Part shown: positions 24,790 through 35,693 of the stretch, one piece after another
Layout of the letters: each line of letters starts with the position of its first letter
How positions within the stretch are numbered: the first letter of the stretch is position 1
Assembly (NCBI RefSeq): GCF_016808095.1
Contig: NC_068974.1
Coordinates: 25,776,825-25,840,824 of the forward strand
Direction of reading: 5' to 3'
Length of the DNA stretch: 64,000 nucleotides
Origin: Vigna angularis
Taxonomy: Eukaryota > Streptophyta > Magnoliopsida > Fabales > Fabaceae
Made by a program: the position numbers and the translations under genes
The notes under the pieces: model-generated
Told to the model about the DNA's origin: nothing
Seen by the model: only the letters and a program-made list of their open reading frames with translations
Database searches by the model: none

Positions 24790-25075
24790 CTTCATAATCG
24801 ATTATCACTAAGTTATAATCGATTATTCATGCATAAAATTCAATTCTGGAAAATCTTGAGCAGATAATCGATTATCATTATGCACAATCGATTATCATGC
24901 AATTCTAGGCAGTAATTATTGAACTGATAATCGATTATCACGAGCCATAATCGATTATCGCGCTGACAGTTTCAAAAATAGAGCCGTTGAAGCATCCCAT
25001 AACGGCTATAAATGGTCATAAACGGCTAGTTTTTCCATTTTTCTTATAAATAGCCACCCATAATCGATTATTAGA
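24790..25075. repeat. ATAATCGATTAT palindrome cluster after pol
   Basis: Six copies of the full 12-bp palindrome and one shorter CAATCGATTAT lie in 285 bp between pol and the accessory ORF. They are the same motif that fills the LTR. A GC-richer CATAACGGCTATAAATGG / CATAAACGGCTAG duplication lies at about 25000-25030, next to a TATAAATAG box. Confidence 0.92.
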
Positions 25076-25175
25076 CACTCCTTTGCACCCAAATACTGCT
25101 GAAATCAAATCTAGAGCTCAAATCTTCTTCATTTCTCTTCACCTTCTCAAAATCTCATTTTTCCATTCTTCCTCC

Positions 25176-26159
25176 ATGGCTGACTCAAGAAGGCACCATC
25201 GTAGAACAGCTGGAGCCTCCTCTTCTTCTCAACCACGTCTTGCAAACATAGATGGATGGATTTCAGATCAAGGGAAACATGCAGACTTTGTTAATTCCTG
25301 GCAAGAAAGGAAGATCATGGCGGTAAAGTTTTTTCGTCTTGACTTTTTCCGCTTCTATGGCTTTCAATTTCCAAACACTTTTGCTGAGCAGGGGTTAACG
25401 CATCTGTTAGAACAAAAAGGATGCATTTATCCTGATCTTATAAGAGTCTTCTACTTCAACTTGCACTATCGAGATGGGATAATATCTACTAAGGTCAAGG
25501 GAGTACGCATCATTTTAGATGATGACGTATGGACCAATGTTGCTCAACTTCCCATCTGGGATGATGCTATCAAAGTCCATTTAGGACTTGAAGATTTCAA
25601 CAGGATGATGACTTTTCAATCCTTCCTGCGTCATCCTGAACGGCAAACAAATAGAAGGCAATTACTGGTTTGAGGTTTTAAAGTTGAAGAAAGGATGATT
25701 CACTACTTGATTGTCTGGATTTTATGTCCTAGAGCAACCAACCATGCTCAATGCTCTGAGCAGGATTTACTTCTGTTGTATGGGATTCTAAATCACATAC
25801 ACATCGATTGGCCTGCTCTCATTGCTGACACAATGGTAAAAGCCAAGAAATCCCATTCATATCAATTTCCCTATGCTCTTCTTATTTCTAGGATTTTAGA
25901 ATTCAAAGGTGTACCTGTTGAAGGAGAACTCGTTCAAACTATTGAAGCTGTGGGGTCAGAAATTGGAGATACTACCTTTCGTCAAATGGGATTCATTACT
26001 AGAGGCACAATCCTTATTCACAAAGATGATGACCATCCTGATGTAGATGAAGATGATGACATGGACACTCATATGGCTGACCCAGTAAGTGTTGCTGCTC
26101 CGTCTGATGCTGGACCATCCAACATACCCTCCTCTTCCTCAACTTCCATGGGAGAGTGA
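25176..26159 (+). pseudogene. Accessory ORF after copia pol, plant-transposon domain
   Basis: The ATG at 25176 (after a pyrimidine-rich leader and TATAAATAG box at ~25045) starts MADSRRHHRRTAGASSSS. The frame gives RLDFFRFYGFQFPNTFAEQG, LIRVFYFNLHYRDGIISTKV, then stops at 25673. It resumes at 25695 (MIHYLIVWILCPRATNHAQ...) to the stop at 26157, with an acidic Asp-rich tail. The organisation resembles the putative plant transposon protein domain seen in many plant retroelements. Its position after pol is where env-like ORFs sit in this lineage. No signal peptide or convincing membrane segment is seen in the N-terminal part, so an Env role is not supported. The break between the halves is a small frameshift/stop. 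Confidence 0.65.
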
Positions 26160-26432
26160 GTCCAGTGAAGTGGGTGGTGAAGGGAATCTGACCAGATTTG
26201 GATGAGCCACGTCAAAAAACTCTTAATTTTAAAAAGAAAATTCCACGTAATAAAACACTTCTACATTAGTGTGCATAGGTCAGCAACTGCTAACGCCGTC
26301 AGAGAGCACTTAACGCTTACGATAAAATATGTTCATTTTTACAAAAAATATGACCCAATTGAGACAATTGAAAAAATGATGACCCAACTGAGATTTCCAT
26401 ACAAAAATTAGGACCAAGGAAAGGTTTAAACC

Positions 26433-26635
26433 AATAATTTATATAATAATGACAATGGTAATTTATATAATAATGACAATGGTGCTTAGCATAAGATTAT
26501 TGAAAAAATTATCTTGAAAATTATTTTTTTTAATAAATTTACATATTATATTCTACCTATATAATAACTATTTATTATAAATCATTAACAGGATATTCCA
26601 TATTTCAAAATCTCATAATACTTTCCAAAATTTGT

Positions 26636-26702
<67 letters not shown>

Positions 26703-27018
26703 CAATTATCTCTGATTTTGTAAAGCACGTCCTTTCTTCAGGGTTACTCTTTTTTCTTTAATCCTCATTTATTTCTTTTTTTCTAATTTTATAATTTTTA
26801 ACAAATGTTAAGTGTATTCCAAACATTTCATAATATAGCCAACTTAAAGGGGACAAATTTTGAGTATATTCTAAACATTTTGTCAATTAATTTTATTGCC
26901 ACCAAAATTAAAACCTTGGATGTGTTTCTTTCTTTTTCGAGGGATGAGTTTGGGTAGTTTCCTTTTATTCTTTAATAAAGAAACAAATTAAACCAAATTG
27001 ACATTTACAATATGAGTT
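26433..27018. other. AT-rich spacer with duplications
   Basis: A 24-bp unit (AATTTATATAATAATGACAA then TGGT) is duplicated at 26436-26483, starting inside the MULE TSD. An AT dinucleotide repeat fills 26639-26698. No gene is seen. Confidence 0.7.
26639..26698. repeat. AT microsatellite
   Basis: About 30 uninterrupted AT units. Confidence 0.97.
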
Positions 27019-27091
27019 GCGCTTGTAGCTCAGTGGATAGAGCGTCTGTTTCCTAAGCAGAAGGTCGTAGGTTCGACCCCTACCTGGCGCG
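27019..27091 (+). tRNA. tRNA-Arg (anticodon CCT), second copy
   Basis: 73 nt, differing from the copy at 7960-8032 at three positions: one in the acceptor stem, one in the variable loop and one in the T stem. The T-stem change restores a Watson-Crick pair here (GTAGG/CCTAC). Anticodon loop TTCCTAA and both internal promoter boxes are identical. The acceptor stem has a G:T wobble and a T:T mismatch. Confidence 0.95.
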
Positions 27092-28840
27092 TGATTTTAA
27101 TTTTTGACAGATTTAAATACTTTTTTTTATAGTTTTACTATTAAGAAGATAGAAGCAATCACCTTAATCGAAAAAGAATCTTATTTGGATTTCTTATATT
27201 TGTATATTCTTAATAACCACAAAAACTACTGTTAAAAAAAGGGTGTATTTCACAATAAAATCTCACTAGCAAATATTTTCAAAAAAAATTGTCTCTTATT
27301 TACATAAATTTTTTGCTAAATCAAAAAAGTTTCTCTTATCTTTTTTTATCAGCTTAGCTTTCTTAAGCATTTGTTGAGGTAACTATTATTTAATGAAGAT
27401 TTTCATATTCAAGTACTAATATTAATGGAGCTTCACACTTTAATTTATATAAGTCTTTAAAAGAAATTATGTCCGCACTAATATAATAATTATTGTTGTA
27501 GGCATATTGGAGCTAAAAGTATCATCCTAACTTCCAAAATGGTCCGAAAAGTATGATTTTGAAAAATCTTATAAGTATTACATGGTTCTGTTGAATTGTT
27601 TATTAATATATGGATTATAAGTTGAAGTGAGTCTCGAATTATTCCTCTTAAATTTTCGATAAGGTTTGACAAAATCTTGAGATACATACAAGATCTCTTA
27701 GGAAAGAGACTATTAATAAGTATAGTGTGGAATCTTAGAATATATGTTGTACATAACTATATTAACTTCATTGATATTCTCAAAAAAAAAAAGTTACAAG
27801 TGACCATTACTTATTAACTAAACTATCAATAACCCTTATAACATTTTATTATCTAATTGATCATGTTAACTTACTATAATAAAACGTGTAATGACAATTA
27901 TTTTTGCATTTTGCATCATTTTTAACCATCGTTATTTATCGGAGTGACAATTTTTTAAACGCTATAAATATTGTCGCCACAAAATATAATATGGCAATTT
28001 ATGATGAACCATTATAACAACTGTCATTTTATACCATGTATAGAGTGGTGGTCTAAAGAAGTAGGATCTTTGTTCCAATTCAAACTCTATATGAGTTGAA
28101 TGTATTAGTACCTATAAGAAGAAAGCAAGAAGCTCTAATGATTTGATTTTTTCTCCTTAAACTAAAACAAACTTAGTCCATGAACTTTTGCATCTAACTA
28201 ATAGAAAAATAAAAGTGCATAAATTGATTTTAGTTTATAGTAGAAACTTGAATCATCTAACTTTCTTATTTATGAAATTCTTTTACACTTTAAATGTTAG
28301 TTTGTCTATCAACATAATGATTCAAAATAGAACAATATGACATTAAACATCCCATCTTAATGCATTCGTACATCTCACTAACTTAACTTTCAATTAATCA
28401 TAATTTTCATTCTTCTTTCTCATTCTCTGTTTCATTTTTAGTGGTTATTTAGTGAAAAAAAATTGCGAGGATAAGAACAAGACAATTAAATTATAGTAAT
28501 AAACCACAATAGCTATAAGGAAAATGAAATGCATGATTCTACAATTAATAATTAGGAAATTGCTTTTACAAGTGTCAAAGGTTAGAATCGCATAATGAAA
28601 TAATCTAGTTTGGACAAAACCAATAGGGAAATGATATGGTTTCTTAATAAAAATTGTAATATTATTGATTTTCCCTTTTTAAAATCTGACTTCCCAATAC
28701 AAAAATCGATTATCACTAGAGTTCATCGATTATCACACAACATTTTTGAATTTTTTTAAAACTTTTCTTAGTGATCTTTGTGCAAGGTTGCTTTGTGACT
28801 TTCTAAGTTAAGTCTTACACAAAATTTGTTTACAATATGA
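27092..28840. other. Intergenic AT-rich DNA, no gene seen
   Basis: No convincing frame or RNA. At 28700-28735 two ATCGATTATCAC half-motifs resemble the palindromes of the nearby copia LTR family, although they lie outside the solo LTR. They may mark an older LTR fragment. Confidence 0.5.
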
Positions 28841-29835
28841 TGTAGGTATCAGCGAGTCGTGCAATAGAGTAATAAAAGAGATCAAAGAGTGTTAAGCGTG
28901 TAGCGGTCAATAAACAAGATACAATGGTCCATTTTAAAATTTTGATTTTCTTATAGAACTTTTATCAAACAGTTGGTATGCTAAAAGTGCAGAGAGTGTA
29001 GGGTTCAAGAAAATCAACACATAAATTTTATCCTGGTTCGAATCAAAAGATTCTACGTCCAGTCGTTAATCACTATGAATAGTGATTAACCTTTTTCACT
29101 AAAAATATTGTTGTACAGATTACAAGATAATGAAATGAGCAAAGAACAGAAAACACCTTCCTTCGACAAATGAACGGAAGAACCTTCCTTCGACAAACGA
29201 ATGGAAGAACCTGTCTTGGCCAACTTGAAGAGAATCGCTCCGACCTTAGACACACTAAGCACGAGCTTCTCCTATTCATAAAACTTGACACAAGGCAACA
29301 CTATTACTTGAGAACTTCCTAAGACAAACTGTATTCTCAAATGACATAGATATTTTTTCACTCACAGAGAGTTTCCCTTAGGCACAAAGCTCTAATACTC
29401 TCAAATGAAAAGTTACTTTTTAAGAGTTGTGGAAAACAGTATTTATAGCCCAAGGTTCAGAAAATGAAAAGACAACTCCCAACTGCCAAATAGAATCAAT
29501 TATCATAAGTGATAATTGATTATTTGTGTCCGTTATGGGGTTTTCAAAAAGTGATAATCAATTATCCTGAGTGATAATCGATTATTTGCGCGAGCAACTC
29601 TTTTTCAAATAGGCTTGTGATAATCGATTATTGCACAAAATAATCGATTATCTGTGCAAAGACTCTCTAAACAGGAAAACTTCTAAGTGTTTTTACATAA
29701 AAAAAAGTTATTCCTATACAATTAATTCTACAAAATGCTTTTAAATAAATACAACAAAAGTCTTCATGTTCTTCATCTTGTAGCATCACCAAAACCATAA
29801 TATCTTCAAGACACCAATGCTCCTCATTGGTAACA
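28841..29835 (-). mobile_element. Solo copia LTR with 5-bp TSD
   Basis: It starts TGTAGGTATCAGCGAG and ends CATTGGTAACA, in the same orientation as the LTR at 1842-2972. A perfect TATGA duplication flanks it (28836-28840, 29836-29840), proving that the pair of LTRs recombined to leave one. It contains the conserved palindrome at 29065-29090, a duplicated CTTCCTTCGACAAAYGAA module at about 29157-29205, and several copies or near-copies of ATAATCGATTAT at 29498-29660. Confidence 0.95.
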
Positions 29836-30448
29836 TATGACTTATTTCAAAAACTTAATTCAAAACATACTAAAACACTAGTCTCCCAATATCTTTGACA
29901 ATTTGAGTTCTTGAACTTATTTTTATCATCATAACAATTTCCCGATTTTTATCATTTTTTATTTTGTCAAAAATCTCCCCTTTTTTTTATGATGCTCAAA
30001 ATATGTTTTAAAGCTTTCTATAATAACCTACAAATACACAACTAAACAAAAGAAAGACATAAAATGGTCTTAAAGATATGTTTTAAAAAATACATGCTTT
30101 AAATTTTTCTTCCCCTTTTTAATCATAATAAAAAATGTATTATTTAGTTAACTCCCCTTAAATAAGTTAACTTAACTAAAATTTAACTATCCTTAAATCA
30201 AAAAACTCATCCAATACTAAAAAGAAAACAAAAGTTATTTTATTAATTTAGAACTCAACACTCATATCATCATTATCATAAAAAAAATAATGATCAAATT
30301 TCCCTTCCAAGTAAGAAACTTTAGTGTCAAGTGTACACACTTCTTCATGCCGGGTGTTTCACCCTACACCTCCAAGGATGTCACTCTGCACCTCCAAATA
30401 TTATTAGAATACCAAAATTACCCCTTATTAAAATTGTATTAATATTTA
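29836..30448. other. AT-rich spacer, nothing recognised
   Basis: No open frame of interest and no terminal repeats. The text around 30345-30400 has a short CCTACACCTCCAAGGATG / TCTGCACCTCCAAATATT duplication. Confidence 0.5.
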
Positions 30449-31480
30449 GGCTTAATACCATTGTTGGTCCCAATTTTTGTTAGCTTTGGTCGAAATGATC
30501 CTAATTTTTTTAAAATGTTCAATGTACTCCTAAACATCGTAATTTCTGTTCAATTAAGTCCTTTTTGCAAATGTCGTTTAAATCGTTAACGACCAAATGT
30601 CCAACTGTGCAATCAGTGAATGACATGTTATTTAACTACTGACCTACCTTGACTAAAACATGATTCAGCCAATGAAAGACTTCCTTCCGCACCCAAAAAA
30701 TTAGGATTTCTGAATGCAAGGGGAAAAGGCTTCCTTACGCCTGCGCCGCGAGAGGAAAACTGAATAGGTTTCGAAATGCAGGAGCGTTGCGATTCGAATT
30801 TGGCTTGTGGTTGCTTGTCTGTGATTTGGTTTCTTTCTACTTGTAGGTTCGAAGAGCAACTTCGCGATGGCTGGAGCAGATGAAGATTGATGGAGAATGA
30901 CACTTTTGCGGCGGCAATTCTTCTTCAATTGGCTTTTTCGTTCTCTGTATTTCCCTTTGTAGGTTGAAGACTTGACGGAGAAGATGAGCTCGCGCATGGC
31001 TTGTTGTCTCGTTGCGGCGATCATGGTTGTCTTGACAAGATGTTGATGGCGATTCACAGTGGAGGAAGGGAAAGATGGTCATGGTGGTGTTTCTGGGTGG
31101 TTGCTGGACTGAGAAGATGAACAACGGTGGTGGTGACGCGACCATCTGGTTAGGGTTTCGAAATGTTTGATGATGGAGGTGCGAAGATGGTTGTTGGCCG
31201 TGAGCGTGGCGACGGCGGTTAGGGTTACGTGATGGCTAGGGTTTTTATGTAGGCGGAAATTAGGGTTTCTGGAGGTAGGTGATGATGATGACATGTTAAG
31301 GGTGATGTGTCACTAATTGCACAACTGGACATTTGGTCGTTAACTATTTAAACGCTTTTTGTAAAAAAGACTAAATTGAACACAAATTACGATCTTTAGG
31401 ACAACATTGAACATTTTTAAAAAATTAGGACCATTTCGAATAAAGCTGACAAAAATTGTGACCAACAGTGGTATTAAGCC
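30449..31480. mobile_element. Non-autonomous MULE with gene-like interior
   Basis: Inverted repeats of about 180 bp (30449-30628 and about 31296-31480) begin GGCTTAATACC and end GGTATTAAGCC. The flanking 9-mers TAATATTTA and TGATATTTA differ at one base, a slightly aged MULE TSD. The interior is GC-rich with TTAGGGTTTC-type leader words and acceptor-like CTTGTAG/TTTGTAG sites. This suggests captured 5' ends of host genes, but no protein could be identified. Minus-strand frames there are short and low in information. Confidence 0.88.
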
Positions 31481-32050
31481 TGATATTTAATAATGATCAA
31501 AGATTTTGTTAGTTATTATTCTTATATTTGTGTATTTCGAAAATCACATCTCTCCTTTTCTGTCGCATCTCACTTTCTCTCTTCCACTCTTATGTTCCTC
31601 CTCTCCTTGTGCTCGCACACACTCCTCTTTCGTTTCTCCCTCTCCTTCTTTGTACCCAGCACTATAATCTCACAGACACCACACTGTTGCCCGAAGCTCA
31701 CAGACACCACACTGTTGCTCCAACCTCACAAGCACACACCGACTTCATCTTCTTCCAATGCTTCCAGGCACAATCGAGGCGCACACCACACCACATCTTT
31801 GTCATCTTCGTGTTGTTCCCTTCGTAGCTGCTGCCCAAAGGTTGGTTTGTGCCAAATTTATTTTCAACTGGATAATGTGTTGTAGATATAGATCTATAGA
31901 GAGGTAGTGTTTGTATATGATTGATAGTGTTTGTAGATGGTTGGTAGTGTTTGTGGATGATTTGAAGATGTTTCGTTGCAGATCTGTGCTTTGTCGGATT
32001 TGAGATGCGATAGGGACTATATCAGATCTGGAAAACCGATTTAGCCTCCA
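31481..32050. other. Gene-leader-like sequence, unassigned
   Basis: A pyrimidine- and CA-rich stretch (31540-31830, with a duplicated CACAGACACCACACTGTTGC) gives an open frame at 31493-31885 with no recognisable domain. Short repeats of GTAGTGTTTGT follow at 31910-31955. Confidence 0.4.
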
Positions 32051-33230
32051 TCGGATATGGACAATCGATGTAGGAACGTCAAAATGTTTGATTCTACATT
32101 TCTTAAAAGTATGTCCCTTCTGTATACAATAGAAACATGTTATACAATTTATACTCCTAGAATAAGGCATCTTTTTTCTACCCATACCCTACGTGGTCTT
32201 TTATACATATTCTTAGGAGCTGGCTTGTTTTTATTAAAAGTCTTTTTCTTAACCATTGACTTTTTGAAAAAAATTATTTTTAGTTGCATCTTAAAGTAAT
32301 TTTTTAAGAATGTCAACGTTAAACATATAAATTTTACAAGATGCACACTTAGCTTTTACAAGATCCACCCTCAATAGGTACATATTTACTTTCCTCTGAA
32401 ATTGAAACTTTACTTTTTAAAATTTCTTCTACTTCCAAAGATTTTTCAAATTTCTTTTGCAAGACTTTATATTTTGATTTCAAATTACTATGCAAATAAA
32501 TTAATTTTTCAGATTCATCATTCAACTCTTGAAAGACATAAAGTAATTCATCATAATTATTCATATCACTATAAATGCTAAAATTACTAACATTGTTACA
32601 ATTTGATTAAATTCTTGCTATCAAACAACTATTAGTTTCTTCGTTTAAATGACTAGATCTTGGTGAAAAGCATGATGAAGTGCTTAAATCATTCACCTCC
32701 CATTATTTTTTCTTGAAGAATTTTCTTCATTTCTTTTCTTCACTCTTTTTAGCATTTCGATAATATGCTTTGACATGTTTGGATTATCCACACCTGTAAC
32801 ACTTGAATTTTGAAGAAGAACCTTGATTTTTATTTTTATGATTTTTATGTTGTCCTTTGCTCTTCATAAACTTTGTGAATATTTTCATCATTAAGTTCAT
32901 ATTTTCACAATCAGAGTCTTCATCTTCTTTAAGGCTTCACTTTGAACGACCTCAAATTTAAAAACAATATTATTTTTCCTTTCTTGTTCCTCTTCTTCAT
33001 TCAACCTTCCAAGTTCAAGCTCGTGCTCTCTTAATTTACCAAATAGAGCCGCCATAAGTTGCAAGGTTTTGTGAGTACATAGTGATCGTGATCTTTGGTT
33101 GTAATGTCTTGTTCAAAAAATATAATTTAATATTTAATTCATCAGTATTAAAGGTTTTACCTAAAACAGAGAGATAATTAGCGATGTGTATGAAACACTT
33201 CTACAAGTCGTAGATAGTTAGTTGATTATC
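32051..33230 (-). pseudogene. Decayed copia gag fragment
   Basis: On the minus strand, pieces parallel the two other Gag copies. Near 33040 is a segment matching the LFGKLREHELEL region. At 32800-32830 there is a damaged first zinc knuckle. At 32349-32564 is the coiled-coil-like ELNDESEKLIYLHSNLKSKY. At about 32080-32160 is the second knuckle CFYCIQKGHTFKKC. Stops and frameshifts are frequent and the N-terminus, LTR and pol are missing. It is more diverged than the copies at 1-1796 and 19983-21608. Confidence 0.8.
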
Positions 33231-33854
33231 ACACTTGTCATGCTATTATGGTTGTATTTTAATATGAGTGTAATGAGATTTCTTTAGTGCATGGTCTCTC
33301 TGTTTGAATTATTAAATCTATGTAATGATGTTACAAATTTAACTTTAATTGAAGATATATTATTGTTGTAATACCAATTTAACTTAACGAATTATATTTA
33401 TTTATTTTTTCATAAATATCAAATTACAAACATCCATAATTATGGAACATGATTTAAAAGTATCATAATAATATAATAAAGAAGAATTTTGTAACCATGG
33501 TTATTTAAATCTTATATCTATATTATCTACAATTGATTGATGAACTAACCAACAACATATTTTCAGTTTAGTAATATTTCTTTCAAAATACAACTTTCAA
33601 ATTTTTACTCAAAAGAAGAAAAAAGAAAGTTGACATGTCTCGTTCACTCATTTTTCACCAAATAAAAAAAACTAAAAAAACTAGGCCAAATATGTTTCTT
33701 TGTGGAAATCATCCACACGATTACATCTATAAGGCCATATTCATTTCTAAAGATTTTCTATTGGAAGGAATTTAGGGGAATAGATTTGCAAGTGATTGTA
33801 GTGTTCATATTCAAGGATTTAAGAGTTAATGAGGGAACAAATTTGTAAGATTAC
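33231..33854. other. AT-rich spacer before the nested LTR complex
   Basis: No gene or repeat boundary seen, apart from the TSD copy ATTAC at 33850-33854. Confidence 0.5.
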
Positions 33855-34339
33855 TGATGAAAGCAGCTCCAAGCTCCAAGCTCAAGCAGCTCCACAACTC
33901 AAAGTGACGCAGCGAAATGAATTGATGAAGGAAAATGGAGATGCACACCAAGTGTTTGTGAAATGGTTCAGTGAGTGTTTAGTGTATGTTGAAGCCTCAC
34001 AAGCTCAGAAGGCCTTCCAAGAGGGAAGGAAGCTGGATGAGAAGGTGCTGAATTAAGCACAATAAGGTGAACTCGAAGTATAAAGGTCTAGAGTAATCTC
34101 AACAACACTTCAATATATCTTTCAAGTTTGATTTTACATGGAGATGGACCTCTCTTTTATAAGTGAAGAGAGAGCTCTAAATTTGACTCTACAAGCTTCT
34201 AAGATCACTAAAGAAGAGTATCTAAGACGCTACTCAGCTTGGACTGCAAGTCCCATGCCAAAAAAATTAAAAATGTGCGTTTTTCAAAAGCTGAATTCTG
34301 GTGCATTTTAACGGGACGTGAGCAGCAGGTGGCTGGGCT

Positions 34340-35693
34340 TGTTAACTTTCTGGCAAGTGTACCAAATCGTTCTAAGTAATAAACCGGTAAGACCGGATAT
34401 CGTTTCCCAAGAGACTCGTGTAACACTTAACAACCGTATAATAATTTAACTCACTTAGACTAAGAATAATCTCTTTTTAGTATGACTCAAGTACAATAAA
34501 ATTCCAATTCATATATACGTGATAAAATGAACTTCTTAGAGACTAAAAGATTGAAAGTGGTTAATGGATAATGAAACAATATGGATTTGAGATGTTGGAG
34601 AATGATTATAATTACTACGCTATCATGCAAATGCAAATTACTACTTCTTCAATTAATTTCTTTTGTCAACCTTCCTATTATACTCAGACCCAATTCCTTG
34701 GTAGAAAGAGCCTAGACTCACTTTTGCAGTTCCAATCCCTTGGTAACCTAGAAAGTTCATCTGCATTACAATTAGAGGTTTAAGACAACTAAAGGGTCAA
34801 GCTTTATCCCTAGATACAATCCCCAATAGGTGTTAATTCCAGTTCCAGATCCACACAATATTTCCCAACATCAAGCAGATCTAAGATTCATGCTATGGTT
34901 GATCAAGTCACAACAAGCTTTAAGAGAAGGAAATTAAACACTCACAATCAAATGAAAGAAGCTTAAATTCATTAAACTCAAGTGCATTTACATGAAAGTT
35001 TCGTAACTACATCATTCCCCAACAAATTGAAATTAGTTCTCCATAGTCATGGAGAACTTGAGCTTACAATGGAGGAAAATGGAAGAATGGGGATCCAAGG
35101 AGGAAGAATGGAGAGTTCCCACTGCCAAAACCAGCTCCCTGAGGTCCAAAAATGGTCTTTCAAGCTTCAGCCGCCAAGAAGATAGCACCCTCAGTTCCAG
35201 AATGCTTTAAATAGGTCTAGGGTTCCAGGTCAGCAAAAGTCGTGCCCAGCCCCCTTTCTCAGTCGCGCCCGGGCGTGAAACTCTCTAGAAAAGTCACGCC
35301 CGGGCGCCCTATTTGTCACGCCCGGGCGCGAGACTCTCTGTAAAGTCGCGCCCGGCGCCCCATTGTCACGCCCGGGCGTGAGATTCTCGGGCAAAGTTGC
35401 GCCCAGGCGCCCTCTTTGTCACGCCCAGGCATGGGGTGCCTTCCTTACTCCTTTAGCCTCCTGCTTTTGTACCTTTTCCTTGGCTCCCATTCTTAGTAGT
35501 TCAGTACTTCTCCAACACACGCAAATTGCCTACAAATTTGAGGAGTTAGTGATGAAAACTCAAATGTAAAGCTTAAGCTAGACTTACTCACAAACTTAGA
35601 TAAAGAGGGAGGATTAAACATGTTTCAAGCTTCAAAAGGGTCGATTTGGTACGAAAGTTGGTTCAAAAATAATGGTAAAAATTACCGTTATCA
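34340..35693 (-). repeat. 3' LTR of the Athila element
   Basis: It begins TGTTAACTTTCTGGCAAG and ends CCGTTATCA. It is the same length as the other LTR. A CpG-rich block with repeated CGCCCGGGCG palindromes lies at 35235-35435. Short plus-strand frames inside are not genes. Confidence 0.96.

Larger units (their letters stand above)
18988..26161 (+). mobile_element. Copia element, SIRE-like, lacking a 3' LTR
   Basis: Order of parts: 5' LTR, primer binding site, gag, pol, repeat-rich spacer, accessory ORF. The hexamer TCCAGT occurs just before the LTR (18982-18987) and again at 26161-26166, where the sequence returns to the MULE arm. Five of those bases (CCAGT) would be the expected TSD. No copy of the LTR is present downstream of pol, so the element is 3'-truncated exactly to the second TSD-like repeat. 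Placement in the SIRE/Maximus-like lineage rests on gag architecture and the extra ORF after pol; it is inference. Confidence 0.85.
18565..26432. mobile_element. Pack-MULE-like element split by a copia insertion
   Basis: The ends are GGTTTAAACC on both sides. Inverted repeats of roughly 190 bp (left, 18565-18755) and 230 bp (right, about 26200-26432) share words such as TTTTTTGTAAAAATGAACA and GACGGCGTTA in reverse complement. A perfect 9-bp duplication AATAATTTA flanks the element (18556-18564 and 26433-26441), the signature of Mutator-like transposition. Without the copia insert the element is only about 0.69 kb. It has no transposase and carries a coding-like fragment at 18759-18987. Confidence 0.93.

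Noticed and set aside
25176..26159. Envelope glycoprotein gene of an endogenous retrovirus-like element
   Set aside because: No signal peptide, no transmembrane anchor and no cleavage motif are visible. Position after pol alone is not enough.
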